DNA of 64,000 nucleotides from Sipunculus nudus (taxonomy: Eukaryota; Annelida; Sipuncula; Golfingiida; Sipunculidae). A program made the translations under genes and the position numbers. The stretch lies in NCBI GenBank assembly GCA_026874595.1, contig CM049320.1:6143464-6207463 (forward strand), written 5' to 3'. This document shows, piece after piece, positions 28,101 through 36,794 of the stretch (positions are counted from its first letter, which is position 1; the number at the start of each line of letters is the position of its first letter). The notes beneath the pieces were generated by a model. It saw nothing but the letters and a program-made list of their open reading frames with translations, did no database searches and had not been told where the DNA came from.

Positions 28101-31100
28101 TCCATAAAGGTATGTTGTAAATCTGTCAGAAATGACCATGTCCATTAAGGTTAGTTGTAGATATGTTGGAATGACCATGTCTCAGTCTGGTGACAGTAAC
28201 CACTGTGAATGCATTCTTGAGAGTGTACAGAAGGTTGTTCCCCTCAACTCCAGTGCACTGATACATTTGCAATACAAAGATAAATTGGATACTGTATTTA
28301 TATTTCCCTGCATTGACTCTGACTAAATTTGATCATCATGTCATGAAATAATCTTTCATTATGACCAAAAACATTTAAGATAAAATGCTATCAGTCAGAA
28401 ACGGGTTTAATGCATCTGATTTTCTCATTTCCCACATTGTAATGAACTGAAGAGTCTGTTCCAAATGAATTAACCATTATTTTTGAAGCATCAATATTAT
28501 ATATGCATATTGAAATTTGACATGGAATCTGAATAATAATATGCCTTATGTATCTAATTATGCATTGATGCACAATCCAAGTATTATATTTGGCCTAAGT
28601 GAAAGAGTGTATGTATTGCCCCAGTATTGATTTGACAAAATTTCAGTAATAATACATTTTCTTTACATTAATAAAGTAGATTTAATTGGATTTGACTGGT
28701 GATCTCTTGTATGTCCATACTTAAAGCATGTGCCCCTTATTAATCTTTTGCTTGCATTTCATGTTAATTACAACAATTGAATTTACAACAACGATGAAAC
28801 TAGCTAAAGAGCAAAAGGAGAACAATGTTTTCTTTCAACAACCGTAAAGCAGAAGTTTCCTGCAAAATTTAAACAAACAATTTTGATCTAATCATCATTT
28901 ACCTTTAATCACCAAATATAATACTCTAGCACAGATAATCTGCTCCCTTCAAAAGCCACATTTTTGGTGGGAAAAAAAAACATAACCCTGATTTATAAAA
29001 ACCCAAAAAGTTTTCAGAATGACTGTTGAGCCGACACTTGCCAAAGTCTTTTAGATGTATCACAGAAGTAGGTTGTTACAACTGAGTTCATAGCAAATAG
29101 TCTATTTGTGTGCTTAGCTATCAAGTGTTAGAAAAGGTGCTGCATAGGGAATTACACAACACCGAATGATATTATGGCAGTCTTTCAGCCTTCCAAACAA
29201 TGTTCACTGCTGCAGGAAAATAGTTGGGAATTATGCTTCCATTTATACTTAGCAGCAAGGTTTTAGGTTTTTATTTTATGAAGAAAAATGTACAATATCT
29301 TTGGTGAAAAACAAAATAAATACATGGTCATTTTGGTCATTCATACATCATATTTATCTACTTTTAGGCACAGTGGCATCCACTACAAGATCTGATAGTT
29401 GTGGGTCGTTATCCAGACCCAAGTTCATCATCACATACACAGGGAGAAAAGAGAACTATAGACATATACGAGGCAGACACTGGCGCCATATTGTGTCAGT
29501 TGTATGACCCAGGGGCAAAAGGCATTGTGTCGGTGAGTTACCTGATTTTCCCTATGGGAAACTGCACGCAAATGTGTTAATGTTTGATAGATTTCCATGA
29601 AAGTTTGCTGTTGCATATCATCCATATGTTGAAGTAACAATTAGTGTAATATGTTAAATGTGGTAGATGAATGTTTTCTTATCTGTTTTTTTTTATTATG
29701 TTTATCATCGGGTCAGTTTATGAAGCTCAATTGTTTATTTAAATTGTTAGAAATAAAAAAACTGTGAAAAGTATACATCTACCCTAAAATGTTGATTTAT
29801 TTTGCTTAGTATTGAAAATTAATTAATTTAAAGAGTGCTTTTTATTTGCTTGTTTTCAGCTGTTTTAAGCCAGAATGTAAGCATTTGAAAAATTGATAAA
29901 TATGACCTGAATATAAGAGTAAAAAACACTATATTTTATATATTTAGTTGTGCTGCTTAATGTTAATAGGCATGACTAATATAACCCCAAGCTAGTATGT
30001 GGTTCATATAAAATATTAAAACCTAACTGTTACATGCCAAGTACCTATGGTCATTTTGTTACTTGTTGCAATATATATTAAACTTTTGTAGCTGAATCAG
30101 TTCAGCAGAAATGGTGACTACTTGGCCTCAGGAATGGGTGAGTAGGACACAGCATGACAGCACATGCATACGTTGGTACCCTCAAGAATCAGTTTTCATA
30201 GCCCTGACCACCTGAAATTTCTTTTTTAGCTCAGCTGACCATAAGTCATCTGAGCTATAGTCGTGGTCCATTGTCCGTCATCCGTCCGTCTGTCGTGCCG
30301 TTCGTCCGTCTGTCCGTAGATGTGGCACGTTTTGAAACTGTAAGACCTAGGAATCCTTAATTCGGCATAATGTTAGATGTCCCCAAGATCTCCTACCAAG
30401 CTGAAAACTGGGTCTTTGCGACTTTGTTCCTTTGAGAAATTAAGGAAAAACCTCAATTTTTCATTAAAAACCTATTTTCACACTTTAGGACTGCCTAATA
30501 TCAATATATTCCCATATATAGTTCCTATGTACATGCCAGAAATTATGTCTGTATTATATAATTTAAAAAAGTTATGGGCCCAAACATAATGCATTTTGTA
30601 AAAAAATCAGGAAAGATATTTGATCACTGAACACAAAACATGTTAAAGCTATGGATTTTTTTCCAGTAATACAACTTTTATTAATCAAAATTAAATTGTA
30701 TACCCAAAATTAGATCAAAATCTTTTAAATTTTTTTAAATATTAACAAAAATAAAAAATTGGTACCTTAAATTTTGCCCAACTTTGACCATGGCACGTTT
30801 TTTTCTTGTAAGTACTGTGGATTTACTTTTCATAGCATGATTTTGTTAGCTTATTGTCTGTTAACACCGAAAATTTGAAGTCAGTTGATCAAAAACTGTA
30901 GATTTTATTCAAATTTTCAAGCACCATGTTACATAATGTTTACATCAAGCTAGTGTTATGCAGTTTGCAAGAGCTCAGCTCCCCAGTTTCAGCTCTCAGT
31001 TCCTAAAATTTGGCATACAATTAGATGTCTCCAAAATCCCCTACCATGCCAAGAATTTGGTCACTATGACTTAATACCTTCAAGATATTAATGAAAAACT

Positions 31101-34100
31101 TCATTTTCTTTTTACAACCCATTGTTACACTTAAGACTGCCTAAAATCAAAACCACTGATCTGACTTTAATCATATATAATATACATATTTTTCTATACA
31201 TTCTCTATGCACATGCCAGAAATGATGTCAGTATTGTGAAATTGTTTAAGTTATGGACCCAAACATAATGCACTTTGTAAAAAATCAAGAAATATATTTA
31301 CTCCCTTAACAAGAGGATTGCAGAAGCTATAGATTTTTTGTCAGGGATGTAACATTTTTTTATCAAGATTCAATTATATACCCAAAATTAGTTCTGAATT
31401 TTTCAAATTTTATAAGTTATTAGTATAAATATAAAATTAGTACCTTAAATTTTGCCCAACTTTGACCATGGTACGTTTGTTTCCTGTGAGCACAGTTAAT
31501 ATAGTTTTCATAACATGCACACATAAGGATTTCAGCTTTATAGTTTAGAAAGGTGAAAGAAATTGGCCAAAAATTGTATCTTTTATCAATGTTTTTATGA
31601 GACCATGTCAGACCTTAGCTCTCCCCAGCCCCTCTTGAGTCACCTGTATGTTGACCTTGTATCAAATTATGCACACTTGACGCGAGGCATACACTGGGGC
31701 AGCCAGGCAGCTTATGGCCAGCCACAGTTGATCCAGGTGTCCAACCCAAGTGGTCTAGTAGTTTTAACTAACAACATAACAATAAACAATAAATTAATAA
31801 ATCTTTATTGGTTTTTAATAACAAATTAAAGAAAATGGAAAAGGAATTTGTTAGTTGATAATAACAGGAAATTAACTTGCAGTTACTGATGATATTAGAA
31901 TCTTGTATCGATTTGATAGAATGTCATGTATTCCAAATAACACAATGCAGTCACCTATGGTATTTTTTATTTCAATTTTAATGATAAAAAAATCAATCAT
32001 ATTATTCATTACTAATCATTAGGGATCATATGAAGGAAATTAATGATAGACAAAGATGCAGTTGATAATATTAATCTAGATTCCTGCTGTGTCTAGTGTG
32101 TACATTGATGTGAAATTAGTCCAAAATGAATATATTACATTTATTTTTTTTTTAATATGAATAAAAGCCATAAAACAAGGTACTTGTGATCATTATTTAA
32201 ATGTGTGAATTTTGTATATTCTGGATTCTCAACATCATTGTTGAAAACTGAATAAATACCAGACATGGTGTGAATACTTTGCAAATGTATTTGAATAAGA
32301 ATATGAATATGTACTCTATTATAAAATTTCTTGCATAAGAAGGGGAATTCAGGTAAAAATGAAAGTATTTGAATACCAGTGCAAATACTTTCAAAATGTA
32401 TTCATGAATGCATTCATGAATATATTCTTTGATATTATTTTAATGATCATTTCAGTTGTATTTTATTTTAAAAAATCATATGATTCTCTTATTATTTTTA
32501 ATAAAAATTATATTTGGGACATTTTGTAATTATTTTTAATAAATAGATAAACTCTTATAATATATGTTCTGCTTATAAGTTATATGGCCAAGTCAAAATC
32601 TGTGTGACAGTAGCACTCCATTTGTTAATAAAATAAATGAAATTAATCCTCTTCCCCGTCTTCCAGTCATGCTGGGCTATAGCGATGGGTCTTTGTCCGT
32701 CGTCCTTCCGTCTGTCCGTCCGGCCGGCCGGACCGTCCGTTAGCAGGGCACAAATCGTAACTGTAGAGGCTAGGGCCATGAACCATATGCAGTCTTAGAG
32801 GTTATAAAAACCTGAAATTAGGTCACTGCAACCTATATTCTCGAAGTTATGGGGTGTGTTTGCACCCCCCAGAAATAACTCTTTGAGACAAAATTTTCAT
32901 CCCAAACCTTCCATCTTTCACATACAGCTCACCTACCAACAAGGGAAGAACCATAATTTTTTTGAGGTCAAAAGGTCAAAGGTCAAGGTCACAGGAGCCT
33001 CTTCTTTGAAAAGCCTGTGGATGCATTTTAAGCCAACCCTTTCATCCCAATTCTTTGGTCTTTCACATATAGCTCAATTACTAAGTTGGAGAAGAATCCT
33101 ATAGATTTTGAGGTCACAAGGTCAAAGGTCAGGGTCACAGGATCCACTTCTTTGAAAAGGTTGTGGACACATTTCAAGCTAGACTTTTCATTCCAAACCT
33201 TCCAGCACTGATATCGCTTCTCTGCCAACAGGGGAAAAGACCTGTTGATTTTGAGGCCAAAGGTCAAGTTCACAGCACCCACTTCTTGCATGGAGTCATT
33301 TTCAGGCAAACTTTTCAATCTTTACCTTCCATCTGTCATATATGGCATCTGTCATACCAATAAGGGAAGAAGCCTATTGATGTTGAGGTCAAAAAGTCAA
33401 AGGTCAAGGTCACAATATTTAATTGTTCTAAATGCTTGTGAGCATATTTCAAGTGTAACTGTTCAACCCAAACCTTTAGTCTTTCATATATGCCACATCT
33501 ATGCATCACTCAGTTTGACTCAAACTTCATATTTATGGGTCTTTTTTTCTTGAATAAATAACTTATTGATTTTGGGGTCAGCTGGTCAGCAGGTTAAGAT
33601 GGCAGGTCAAAGTTATTCACCCATTGGTTGCCAAGTAATTACACCAGATTTAAGTGGTTAGTAGTTACCCATCATTTAGAAAGAATCCAGTTGATATATG
33701 GGCAAAAGGCCAAGGTCATAGGTCAGGGATGTTCACAATTACTTATTTTATAGACCATCTCTATTTTTCTTGTATATATAACCATCCCACTCCAGCTGGT
33801 ACATCTCCCTGTGTGACTGTAATTGTGAGTGACACTGGTGACATATGACTCCCTTTTGTATCAGCCTATTAAGTGATAAGGCTCAGTGATAAGTACCTCG
33901 TTACTTCATAACAAAAACACTGTTGTCAGAATGCTTCAGCCAGGCATTAAGACTATGAGAGTATAGTATTAAGGTTTAGCTACTGATTTATAAGATGATG
34001 GGAACATTTTGCAGTTTATTTTATGGAATCCTAGCAATAAACTTAGTTTCCTAGATATCTGAATATTTTAATATATATCACCACATATAAAAGCAAGTGT

Positions 34101-35441
34101 TTGTTCTCATAATATGTGGATGTGTACCTTGATTTAGGATGGCTTTTTGTTTTATTTCAAGACTCTTAGTCATGCTTTCTGCATTTCTTTTCTTTCAGGT
34201 TTGGCAGTTTACCTACCCTGCTGACCCCATTGAAAAGCAGAGTGATAATAAAAAATATTGGACTTACACTTTTTACAAATACAATTGCATATCTATAAAT
34301 CTGATATGAGGGCCTGGACATGCCTTTTGAATTATTTTGGGCATTCATTACTGGATAATTTGCCCCAAGTTTGGTCTCTTATTGGAGAATGTGGGATATC
34401 AAATGTCATACTTGTCAGAAATCCATTATGTCTGCCAGTTAGCCACCTTAGAAATTCTTTCTTCAGTGCAGTGTCAGTAATTTTTCTTTAATGTTTGGTC
34501 TGATTTAGAGAATGTTTGTTGTCTGATTTCAGACTTGTCGGAAGTCCAATATGGCCACCAGGCAACCATCTTTTAATTCCTTTTGATCATATTATCTCAA
34601 GAACAGTTAAAGTGAATGCAGTTGGATGTATATTTATGTAATCTTGTAAAGGATTGGGTCAAATATTTCTGAATAAATATTACCATCATTTATAAAAGTG
34701 CAGTACAGTTGGCTTGTATTGAATAAAAATTCATACAGAAGCACCTGTTTCTCAATAATTCTTGCATGTATTTCCTTGATTTTTGCTATATATTTTGATC
34801 TTATATTTGCCCTTTGTGGTGTTCCTTTTGAGACTGACAGGTTTCAAGCAAGCTGTTGGAATAGTTCCTGATAGCTTAACAATCATGCATTTTCCTCAGA
34901 CCATCAATTCACTGTGTTTTAACCAGACATAGGTGATATATATTTCTGTTGTCATAGAAAATTTTCAACAAATTGGCAAATTGGTTCTTCAAAATTTGAC
35001 TGGAAGTTGTGAATCTCATGCCATGATGTCACAGGTCATGCTTGGCAGCTGAGCGTCATGACCTATGGGTCACTTGTTTTTATTAAGAGGTACCTTTAAT
35101 CATTATTAGTTGGGACATAGGACTTAGTGACTGTATTGTAGGGTTATCAGATTGTGTCCTGTTTAAAATTTCAATTTTTTTTTTATTTAATTTTATTTAA
35201 TTCAGGTGCTAACATCTTGATATGGGCCAGGATGGAGGAAGTGGCAGAGAGACAAGATAGACTCCTGGAGAAATTTAAACATGAGATGGCGCCACCAGCT
35301 GAACCCAGCTCAAACAGAGGGCACCACAGTAGGCAACCACAGACCAAACAAAAGAACACCAAGGTCAAGGACACAAAAACAAAAGTTCAAACCAAAACAA
35401 AAACTAAGCAGAAACAAAAGAAAGAAGATGGAGATCCTTAA
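13103..35441 (+). CDS. DDB2: DDB2, DNA damage-binding protein 2 (whole gene, 10 exon positions)
   Basis: DDB2 is the WD40 lesion-recognition subunit of UV-DDB. It binds UV photoproducts in chromatin and links them to the DDB1-CUL4 ubiquitin ligase for global nucleotide excision repair in the nucleus. The predicted exons are 13103-13241, 21111-21316, 22518-22709, then 24392-24540 or 25605-25750, then 26349-26448, 26873-27050, 27486-27628, 29368-29532, 30092-30137 and 35206-35441. All phases agree and the total is 1554 or 1551 nt (517 or 516 codons plus the stop arithmetic). Landmarks seen: [17 protein letters not shown] and [12 protein letters not shown] in exon 3, WDIR (WDxR box for DDB1) in exon 6, the FQH lesion-probing hairpin in exon 7, and VVGRYPDP in exon 8. 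The protein is longer than human DDB2 (427 residues) because of a basic N-terminus and a Lys/Thr-rich C-terminal tail. The start codon lies 10 bases after a plausible acceptor, so a noncoding exon probably precedes it. Confidence 0.95.
13428..14125 (+). repeat. Dispersed TAGCT/GTCCGTC repeat, copy a
   Basis: Begins TTTTTTAGCTAAGCTGTCC and runs into alternating GTCCGTC and CTGTCC. It continues through TAGATGTCCCCGAAATCTCC, TTCCTTCAAGATATTAAG, TTATGGGCCCAAACATAATG and TTTAATTTTCACAGCATG, blocks that recur at 14.2, 14.5, 16.2, 30.2 and 31.0 kb. It lies in DDB2 intron 1. No coding function is evident. Confidence 0.8.
14196..14466 (+). repeat. Dispersed TAGCT/GTCCGTC repeat, copy b (partial)
   Basis: Resumes the family in the middle, with TTTAGATGTCCCCAAATCTC, then TTCCTTCGAGATATTAAG and TTATGGGCCAAAACATAATG. 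It lacks both the TAGCTCA head and the tail. The next copy starts immediately after it. Confidence 0.75.
14473..15500 (+). repeat. Dispersed TAGCTCA repeat, copy c (long; carries the empty Helitron site)
   Basis: Opens with TAGCTCAGCTGACTATAAGT and a GTCCGTCGTCC run. It continues through the family blocks to a tail containing a poly-C tract (15317-15328), GAATGTTATAATTTTCTG (15348-15365) and TGTATTGTACCACCAGGG. The same tail appears at 16.2-16.6 plus 18.96-19.1 kb, where it is split by a Helitron-like element. Confidence 0.8.
15765..15900 (+). repeat. Fragment of the dispersed repeat tail
   Basis: Contains TTTAATTTTCACAGCATG and CTGTTAAAATCTGAAATTTG, tail blocks of the family in copies a and c, without the head region. 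It is a short relic in DDB2 intron 1. Confidence 0.65.
16020..16157. repeat. (CT)n microsatellite
   Basis: About 130 bp of CT dinucleotides with scattered TTT and CC interruptions, directly before a CCCATGGGTCCCTTGTTT motif that marks repeat termini elsewhere (20.6 and 35.07 kb). Confidence 0.9.
16646..18956 (+). mobile_element. Non-autonomous Helitron-like (Helentron-type) element H1
   Basis: The 5' end is TATCCCCAGACA, part of a hairpin that returns as GGGGGATAC. The exact inverse, TGTCTGGGGATA, lies just inside the 3' end (18909-18920). The 3' end has the hairpin GGCACC-TGC-GGTGCC followed nine bases later by CTAG (18953-18956). A 12-bp subterminal inverted repeat plus a 3' hairpin and CTAG is the known architecture of Helentron or Helitron2 elements. 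No Rep/helicase frame is present, so the copy is non-autonomous. The interior holds a 288-bp satellite. It is inserted in copy d of the dispersed repeat, in DDB2 intron 1. Confidence 0.85.
17484..18780 (+). repeat. 288-bp tandem array inside H1 (about 4.5 units)
   Basis: Unit starts (TAGTTTCTGG or TAGTTCTGG) fall at 17484, 17772, 18061, 18348 and 18636, a period of 287-289 bp. Each unit contains two AGGTCAAAGGT blocks, one followed by AAGGTCACAGGA. The last unit is incomplete and ends in a short reshuffled segment. Units are only slightly diverged, which implies recent expansion or homogenisation. Confidence 0.9.
19488..19612. repeat. Tandem duplication of about 70 bp
   Basis: The block GATTGCAACTTTTGCAACAA through TATTTTAACTTATA occurs at about 19493-19543 and again at about 19559-19608, with identical order and only a base or two of difference. 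It is intronic in DDB2. Confidence 0.85.
19613..21110 (+). other. Remainder of DDB2 intron 1
   Basis: No exon was recognised. A CCCATGGGTCCCTTGTTT terminus of the dispersed repeat family lies at about 20598-20616, preceded by CAGCTGAGCGCCGTGA. The rest is AT-rich sequence with no identified function. Confidence 0.5.
21111..21316 (+). CDS. DDB2: DDB2 exon 2
   Basis: Acceptor TTATTTTTAG and donor GTGAGT frame 206 bp that take phase 1 to phase 0. It encodes a linker ending [17 protein letters not shown]. This corresponds in position to the helical lead-in before the propeller of human DDB2 (HxHxLGRASWPS region). Similarity is weak except in spacing and the Trp-Ser/Ala-Leu pattern. It is supported mainly by phase and splice sites. 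Confidence 0.85.
21583..21995 (+). mobile_element. tRNA-derived SINE in DDB2 intron 2
   Basis: The head resembles a tRNA gene. TGGCTCAGGGG (21591-21601) fits the pol III A box and GAGTTCAAATA (21633-21643) the B box, at tRNA-like spacing. The body runs about 330 bp further to an A-rich 3' end (ACCAAAAAAAATC at about 21970-21995). TTAAGTT sequences on both sides may be remnants of a target duplication. A true tRNA gene is unlikely because the stems pair poorly and a long tail follows. Confidence 0.7.
22331..22450 (+). repeat. Repeat fragment shared with the 61.1-61.4 kb element
   Basis: TCTGTATTAATGAGAAT (22331-22347) occurs exactly at 61132-61148 and 61402-61418. After it, the order TTxTCxGT, GCCAGA, CTTATTATCACCCA and TCACGTTC parallels 61149-61225. 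This appears to be a diverged copy of the same element, about 170 bp before DDB2 exon 3. Confidence 0.55.
22518..22709 (+). CDS. DDB2: DDB2 exon 3 (WD40 blade 1)
   Basis: Acceptor TGTTTTATAG and donor GTAAGT bound 192 bp in phase 0-0. It encodes the diagnostic DDB2 segments ASPFDRR, EWHPTHP and [13 protein letters not shown], nearly the human sequence. The DRR arginines and the GGDI turn belong to the DNA-facing and blade-closing parts of the first WD repeat. It ends FIQG, matching FIKG in human. Confidence 0.97.
22710..24391 (+). other. DDB2 intron 3
   Basis: A 1.7-kb intron in which I see no exon, no repeat of the families described elsewhere, and no long open frame. Confidence 0.6.
24392..24540 (+). 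CDS. DDB2: DDB2 exon 4a (alternative WD40 segment)
   Basis: Acceptor TTGGTGCAG and donor GA|GTGAGT bound 149 bp in phase 0 to 2. The peptide begins [12 protein letters not shown], continues [14 protein letters not shown] and ends DTMNCH. It aligns with the human GIGAGGSITGLKF segment. Exon 4b at 25605-25750 encodes the same propeller region. Because both exons are 3n+2 long, splicing 4a onto 4b would reach a stop codon within 11 codons, so a functional mRNA can use only one. Confidence 0.92.
25605..25750 (+). CDS. DDB2: DDB2 exon 4b (duplicated alternative of 4a)
   Basis: The acceptor, a CTCTCTTTCTGTCATTCACAG tract, and donor GA|GTACGT bound 146 bp in phase 0 to 2, the same phases as 4a. It encodes [14 protein letters not shown], then [17 protein letters not shown] and QVFLDTMTW. 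It is clearly paralogous to 4a (shared GG, IKF.P, TS..DG, D.., DTM positions) yet much diverged. Its LQD..G...QVF pattern is closer to human LQDFKGN..RVF than 4a is, whereas 4a is closer at the GIGAGGSI start. Confidence 0.9.
25751..26348 (+). other. DDB2 intron 4
   Basis: AT-rich intron between exon 4b and exon 5. No other exon or repeat was recognised. Confidence 0.6.
26349..26448 (+). CDS. DDB2: DDB2 exon 5
   Basis: Acceptor GTGTATTGTAG and donor GTAACA bound 100 bp that take phase 2 to 0. It encodes [20 protein letters not shown] then [13 protein letters not shown], matching human IWFCSLDVSASS and VTGDNVGNVILLNMDGKE. The exon accepts either 4a or 4b without frame change, with the junction codon becoming GAT. 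Confidence 0.95.
26873..27050 (+). CDS. DDB2: DDB2 exon 6 (DDB1-binding WDxR box)
   Basis: Acceptor TTCTACCACCAG and donor GTGAGG bound 178 bp, phase 0 to 1. It encodes [33 protein letters not shown] and HERPINS. The HKxKVTH segment corresponds to the human HKKKVTH segment that holds the lesion-contacting Lys244. WDIR is the WDxR motif whose arginine (human Arg273) contacts DDB1 and is mutated in xeroderma pigmentosum E. Both are intact here. Confidence 0.96.
27486..27628 (+). CDS. DDB2: DDB2 exon 7 (FQH lesion-probing hairpin)
   Basis: Acceptor TGGTAATTACAG and donor AAG|GTATGT bound 143 bp, phase 1 to 0. It encodes [17 protein letters not shown] and [16 protein letters not shown] is the triad that human DDB2 inserts into the minor groove at photolesions (Phe334-Gln335-His336), here fully conserved. 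The last nine bases of the exon form the start of the repeat unit in the array that follows. Confidence 0.96.
27620..28185 (+). repeat. 40-bp tandem array anchored on the exon 7 donor site
   Basis: About 15 units follow directly. Most are 40 bp and three are about 29 bp. The unit runs CCATTAAG|GTATGTTGTAAA then TCTGTCAGAAATGACCATG, so the first unit is the exon 7/intron 7 boundary itself. Donor-like AAG|GTATGT or AG|GTATGT recurs at about 27669, 27835, 27874, 27951, 27990, 28030, 28070 and 28110. Extension of the exon into the array meets TAA within 13 codons. Confidence 0.92.
28186..29367 (+). other. Remainder of DDB2 intron 7
   Basis: AT-rich intron. I see no exon or recognised repeat beyond the array at its 5' end. 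Confidence 0.6.
29368..29532 (+). CDS. DDB2: DDB2 exon 8
   Basis: Acceptor TATCTACTTTTAG and donor GTGAGT bound 165 bp in phase 0-0. It encodes [18 protein letters not shown], a Ser-rich loop, then [20 protein letters not shown] and GIVS. This matches human [18 protein letters not shown] and [20 protein letters not shown]. It forms the last complete WD blade. Confidence 0.96.
30092..30137 (+). CDS. DDB2: DDB2 exon 9 (46-bp exon)
   Basis: Acceptor AACTTTTGTAG and donor GTGAGT bound 46 bp, phase 0 to 1. It encodes [16 protein letters not shown], aligning with human LNEFNPMGDTLASAMG. The small exon is required to keep the C-terminal blade in frame. Confidence 0.93.
30226..31545 (+). repeat. Dispersed TAGCTCA/GTCCGTC repeat, copies e and f in tandem
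   Basis: Copy e opens TTTTTTAGCTCAGCTGACC at 30226 with GTCCGTC runs. It continues through TAGATGTCCCCAAGATCTCC and GTTATGGGCCCAAACATAATG-like blocks to CATAGCATG near 30840. From about 30985 the same order repeats without the head (TAGATGTCTCCAAAATCCCC), to about 31540. Both lie in DDB2 intron 9. Confidence 0.8.
31546..32640 (+). other. Middle of DDB2 intron 9
   Basis: AT-rich sequence with no exon recognised. The segment 31600-31760 resembles the tail found after copy c (GGCAGC, GGCCAGCC-type blocks). Confidence 0.45.
32660..35085 (+). repeat. Composite dispersed repeat with AGGTCA blocks
   Basis: Starts with GGGCTATAGCGATGGGTC and GTCCGTC runs at about 32670-32740. It continues with blocks of about 140 bp carrying AGGTCAAAGGTCA at 32973, 33118 and near 33385. 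It ends near 35050-35080 with CAGCTGAGCGTCATGACC then GGGTCACTTGTTTTT, the terminus used by other copies. It fills the end of DDB2 intron 9, 120 bp before the last exon. Confidence 0.65.
35206..35441 (+). CDS. DDB2: DDB2 exon 10 (last blade strand and Lys-rich tail, stop)
   Basis: The acceptor, a T-rich run ending AATTCAG, opens the exon, which takes phase 1 to the TAA at 35439-35441. It encodes [12 protein letters not shown] (human GYHILIWSQEE), closing the propeller. A heptad-like [13 protein letters not shown] segment follows, then a tail of Lys, Thr and Gln repeats ([15 protein letters not shown]). The human protein ends almost at once after ILIWSQEE, so the 60-residue basic tail is an extension of unknown role. 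Confidence 0.93.
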
Positions 35442-36790
35442 TTTTTGTTGGGAATACAGATATTGTTTGGTTAAAAGAACATTAACAAAGTAGTGAATAT
35501 TACTTGAACTACCTCTGAATTGATTTTGTGTTATTAGTAATATATTGATTGCCTATGAGTGCAATCCAGTGCTGAACAGGGAGGGGGAAACAGGGAATGC
35601 TGGGAAGCCTGATTAAAATCCTGTTTGTATCCTACTGTTTTATAAAACCCATAATACATGTCGGGTCCAAAACTTGTTTTTGGCTGTCTCAGAACAAAAA
35701 TAAAATTTAGATTTTTTTAGGGAACTTTACATTTTGAAATTAACATTATGGAAGAATTTTCCTGTTTGTAGGTATTTTGCCTGTCACTAGGTGTAACACT
35801 AAACATGGGAATACCAGGCAAGCAATAATATGAATTTCTGCTCAAAACATATAAGTGCTGTGAACTTTCAAATGTTAGAATGTGTGTTTTGATCCAAACA
35901 TCGGCTGCAGTATCTTTGCATTTTCTTCTTGAAGTAGAATGTGTGTTTTGATCCAAACATCGGCTGCAGTATCTTTGCATTTTCTTCTTGAAGGCACAAA
36001 TTAAAAGAAAAAATCTAGTTTTGAGTTTGGAGAATGTTTGGAGAGAGTTCCCCCTATCATTTATAACAATTTGATTTCATTTTTCAACATGTTCAGAGTA
36101 CTTTCATGGTCAGAGATGATAGACATGTTTTTGTGAATTTTGGTGTTTATAATGAACTTGAGATTAGATTTCAAGTTGATGCACATTTTTAAATCAGCTG
36201 AGAAATGTGCACTTCAGAAACCATTGTTTTACTTGTTCCATGGGGAAAAAACTGTTTAATCTAAAGAATCTCAGGGCAGCTGCTAGAAATATATTTGCTC
36301 ATTATATATGGTCATGGCAGCTGGTCACTGCCAGATTGAAGATGGTGTATGCGTTGGACATTAATATTGGCTGCATGATGGAAGAAACGGACTACTGTAT
36401 AAACCATATGTGCTTCACATTATAAGAAACTGCCAAATTTGAACATTTTGAGTGACACTGGATGTCTAAAAGTAGATTTAACATTATACTTTGCACTGTT
36501 TTATGGTTGTACAATGGTGGTAATTTAGGTCTTAGATGCCAAGTAGATTTATAGAATATGATCATTTAATAAATAGTTGCATGTTGCAGTTTCATTACAA
36601 AATTATAATATCATGTAAGAAACTTGATCATTGATTATGGAAAATCTACATATTTTTATAGTGTATTAAAATCTATTTTTGTATACATTTTTTTTTTTTT
36701 GTTTCTGATTATTCCAGTTGAGAGCTTATTTTGCAAGAAAGTGTCTGATATAGTATACAGTGGATAATCGTTTAGTTTATAATGAAACTA
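35442..36790 (+). other. DDB2 3' flank, probable 3'UTR
   Basis: AATAAA hexamers occur at 35699-35704 and 36568-36573 and could serve as polyadenylation signals. The sequence cannot tell which is used. No separate gene is recognised; the open frame at 36207-36425 has no known domain. Confidence 0.4.
35877..35992. repeat. Perfect tandem duplication of 58 bp
   Basis: The block from TAGAATGTGTGTTTTGATCC to TTTTCTTCTTGAA occurs twice head to tail with no mismatch seen. The identity indicates a recent event in the probable DDB2 3'UTR or just beyond it. Confidence 0.9.
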
Positions 36791-36794
36791 GGGA

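Noticed and set aside
27620-28185. A CRISPR-like direct repeat array
   Set aside because: The units abut with no unique spacers and the genome is eukaryotic. It is a minisatellite.
36207-36425. A small gene after DDB2
   Set aside because: No domain, no splice context and ordinary AT-rich surroundings. Probably 3'UTR or intergenic sequence.
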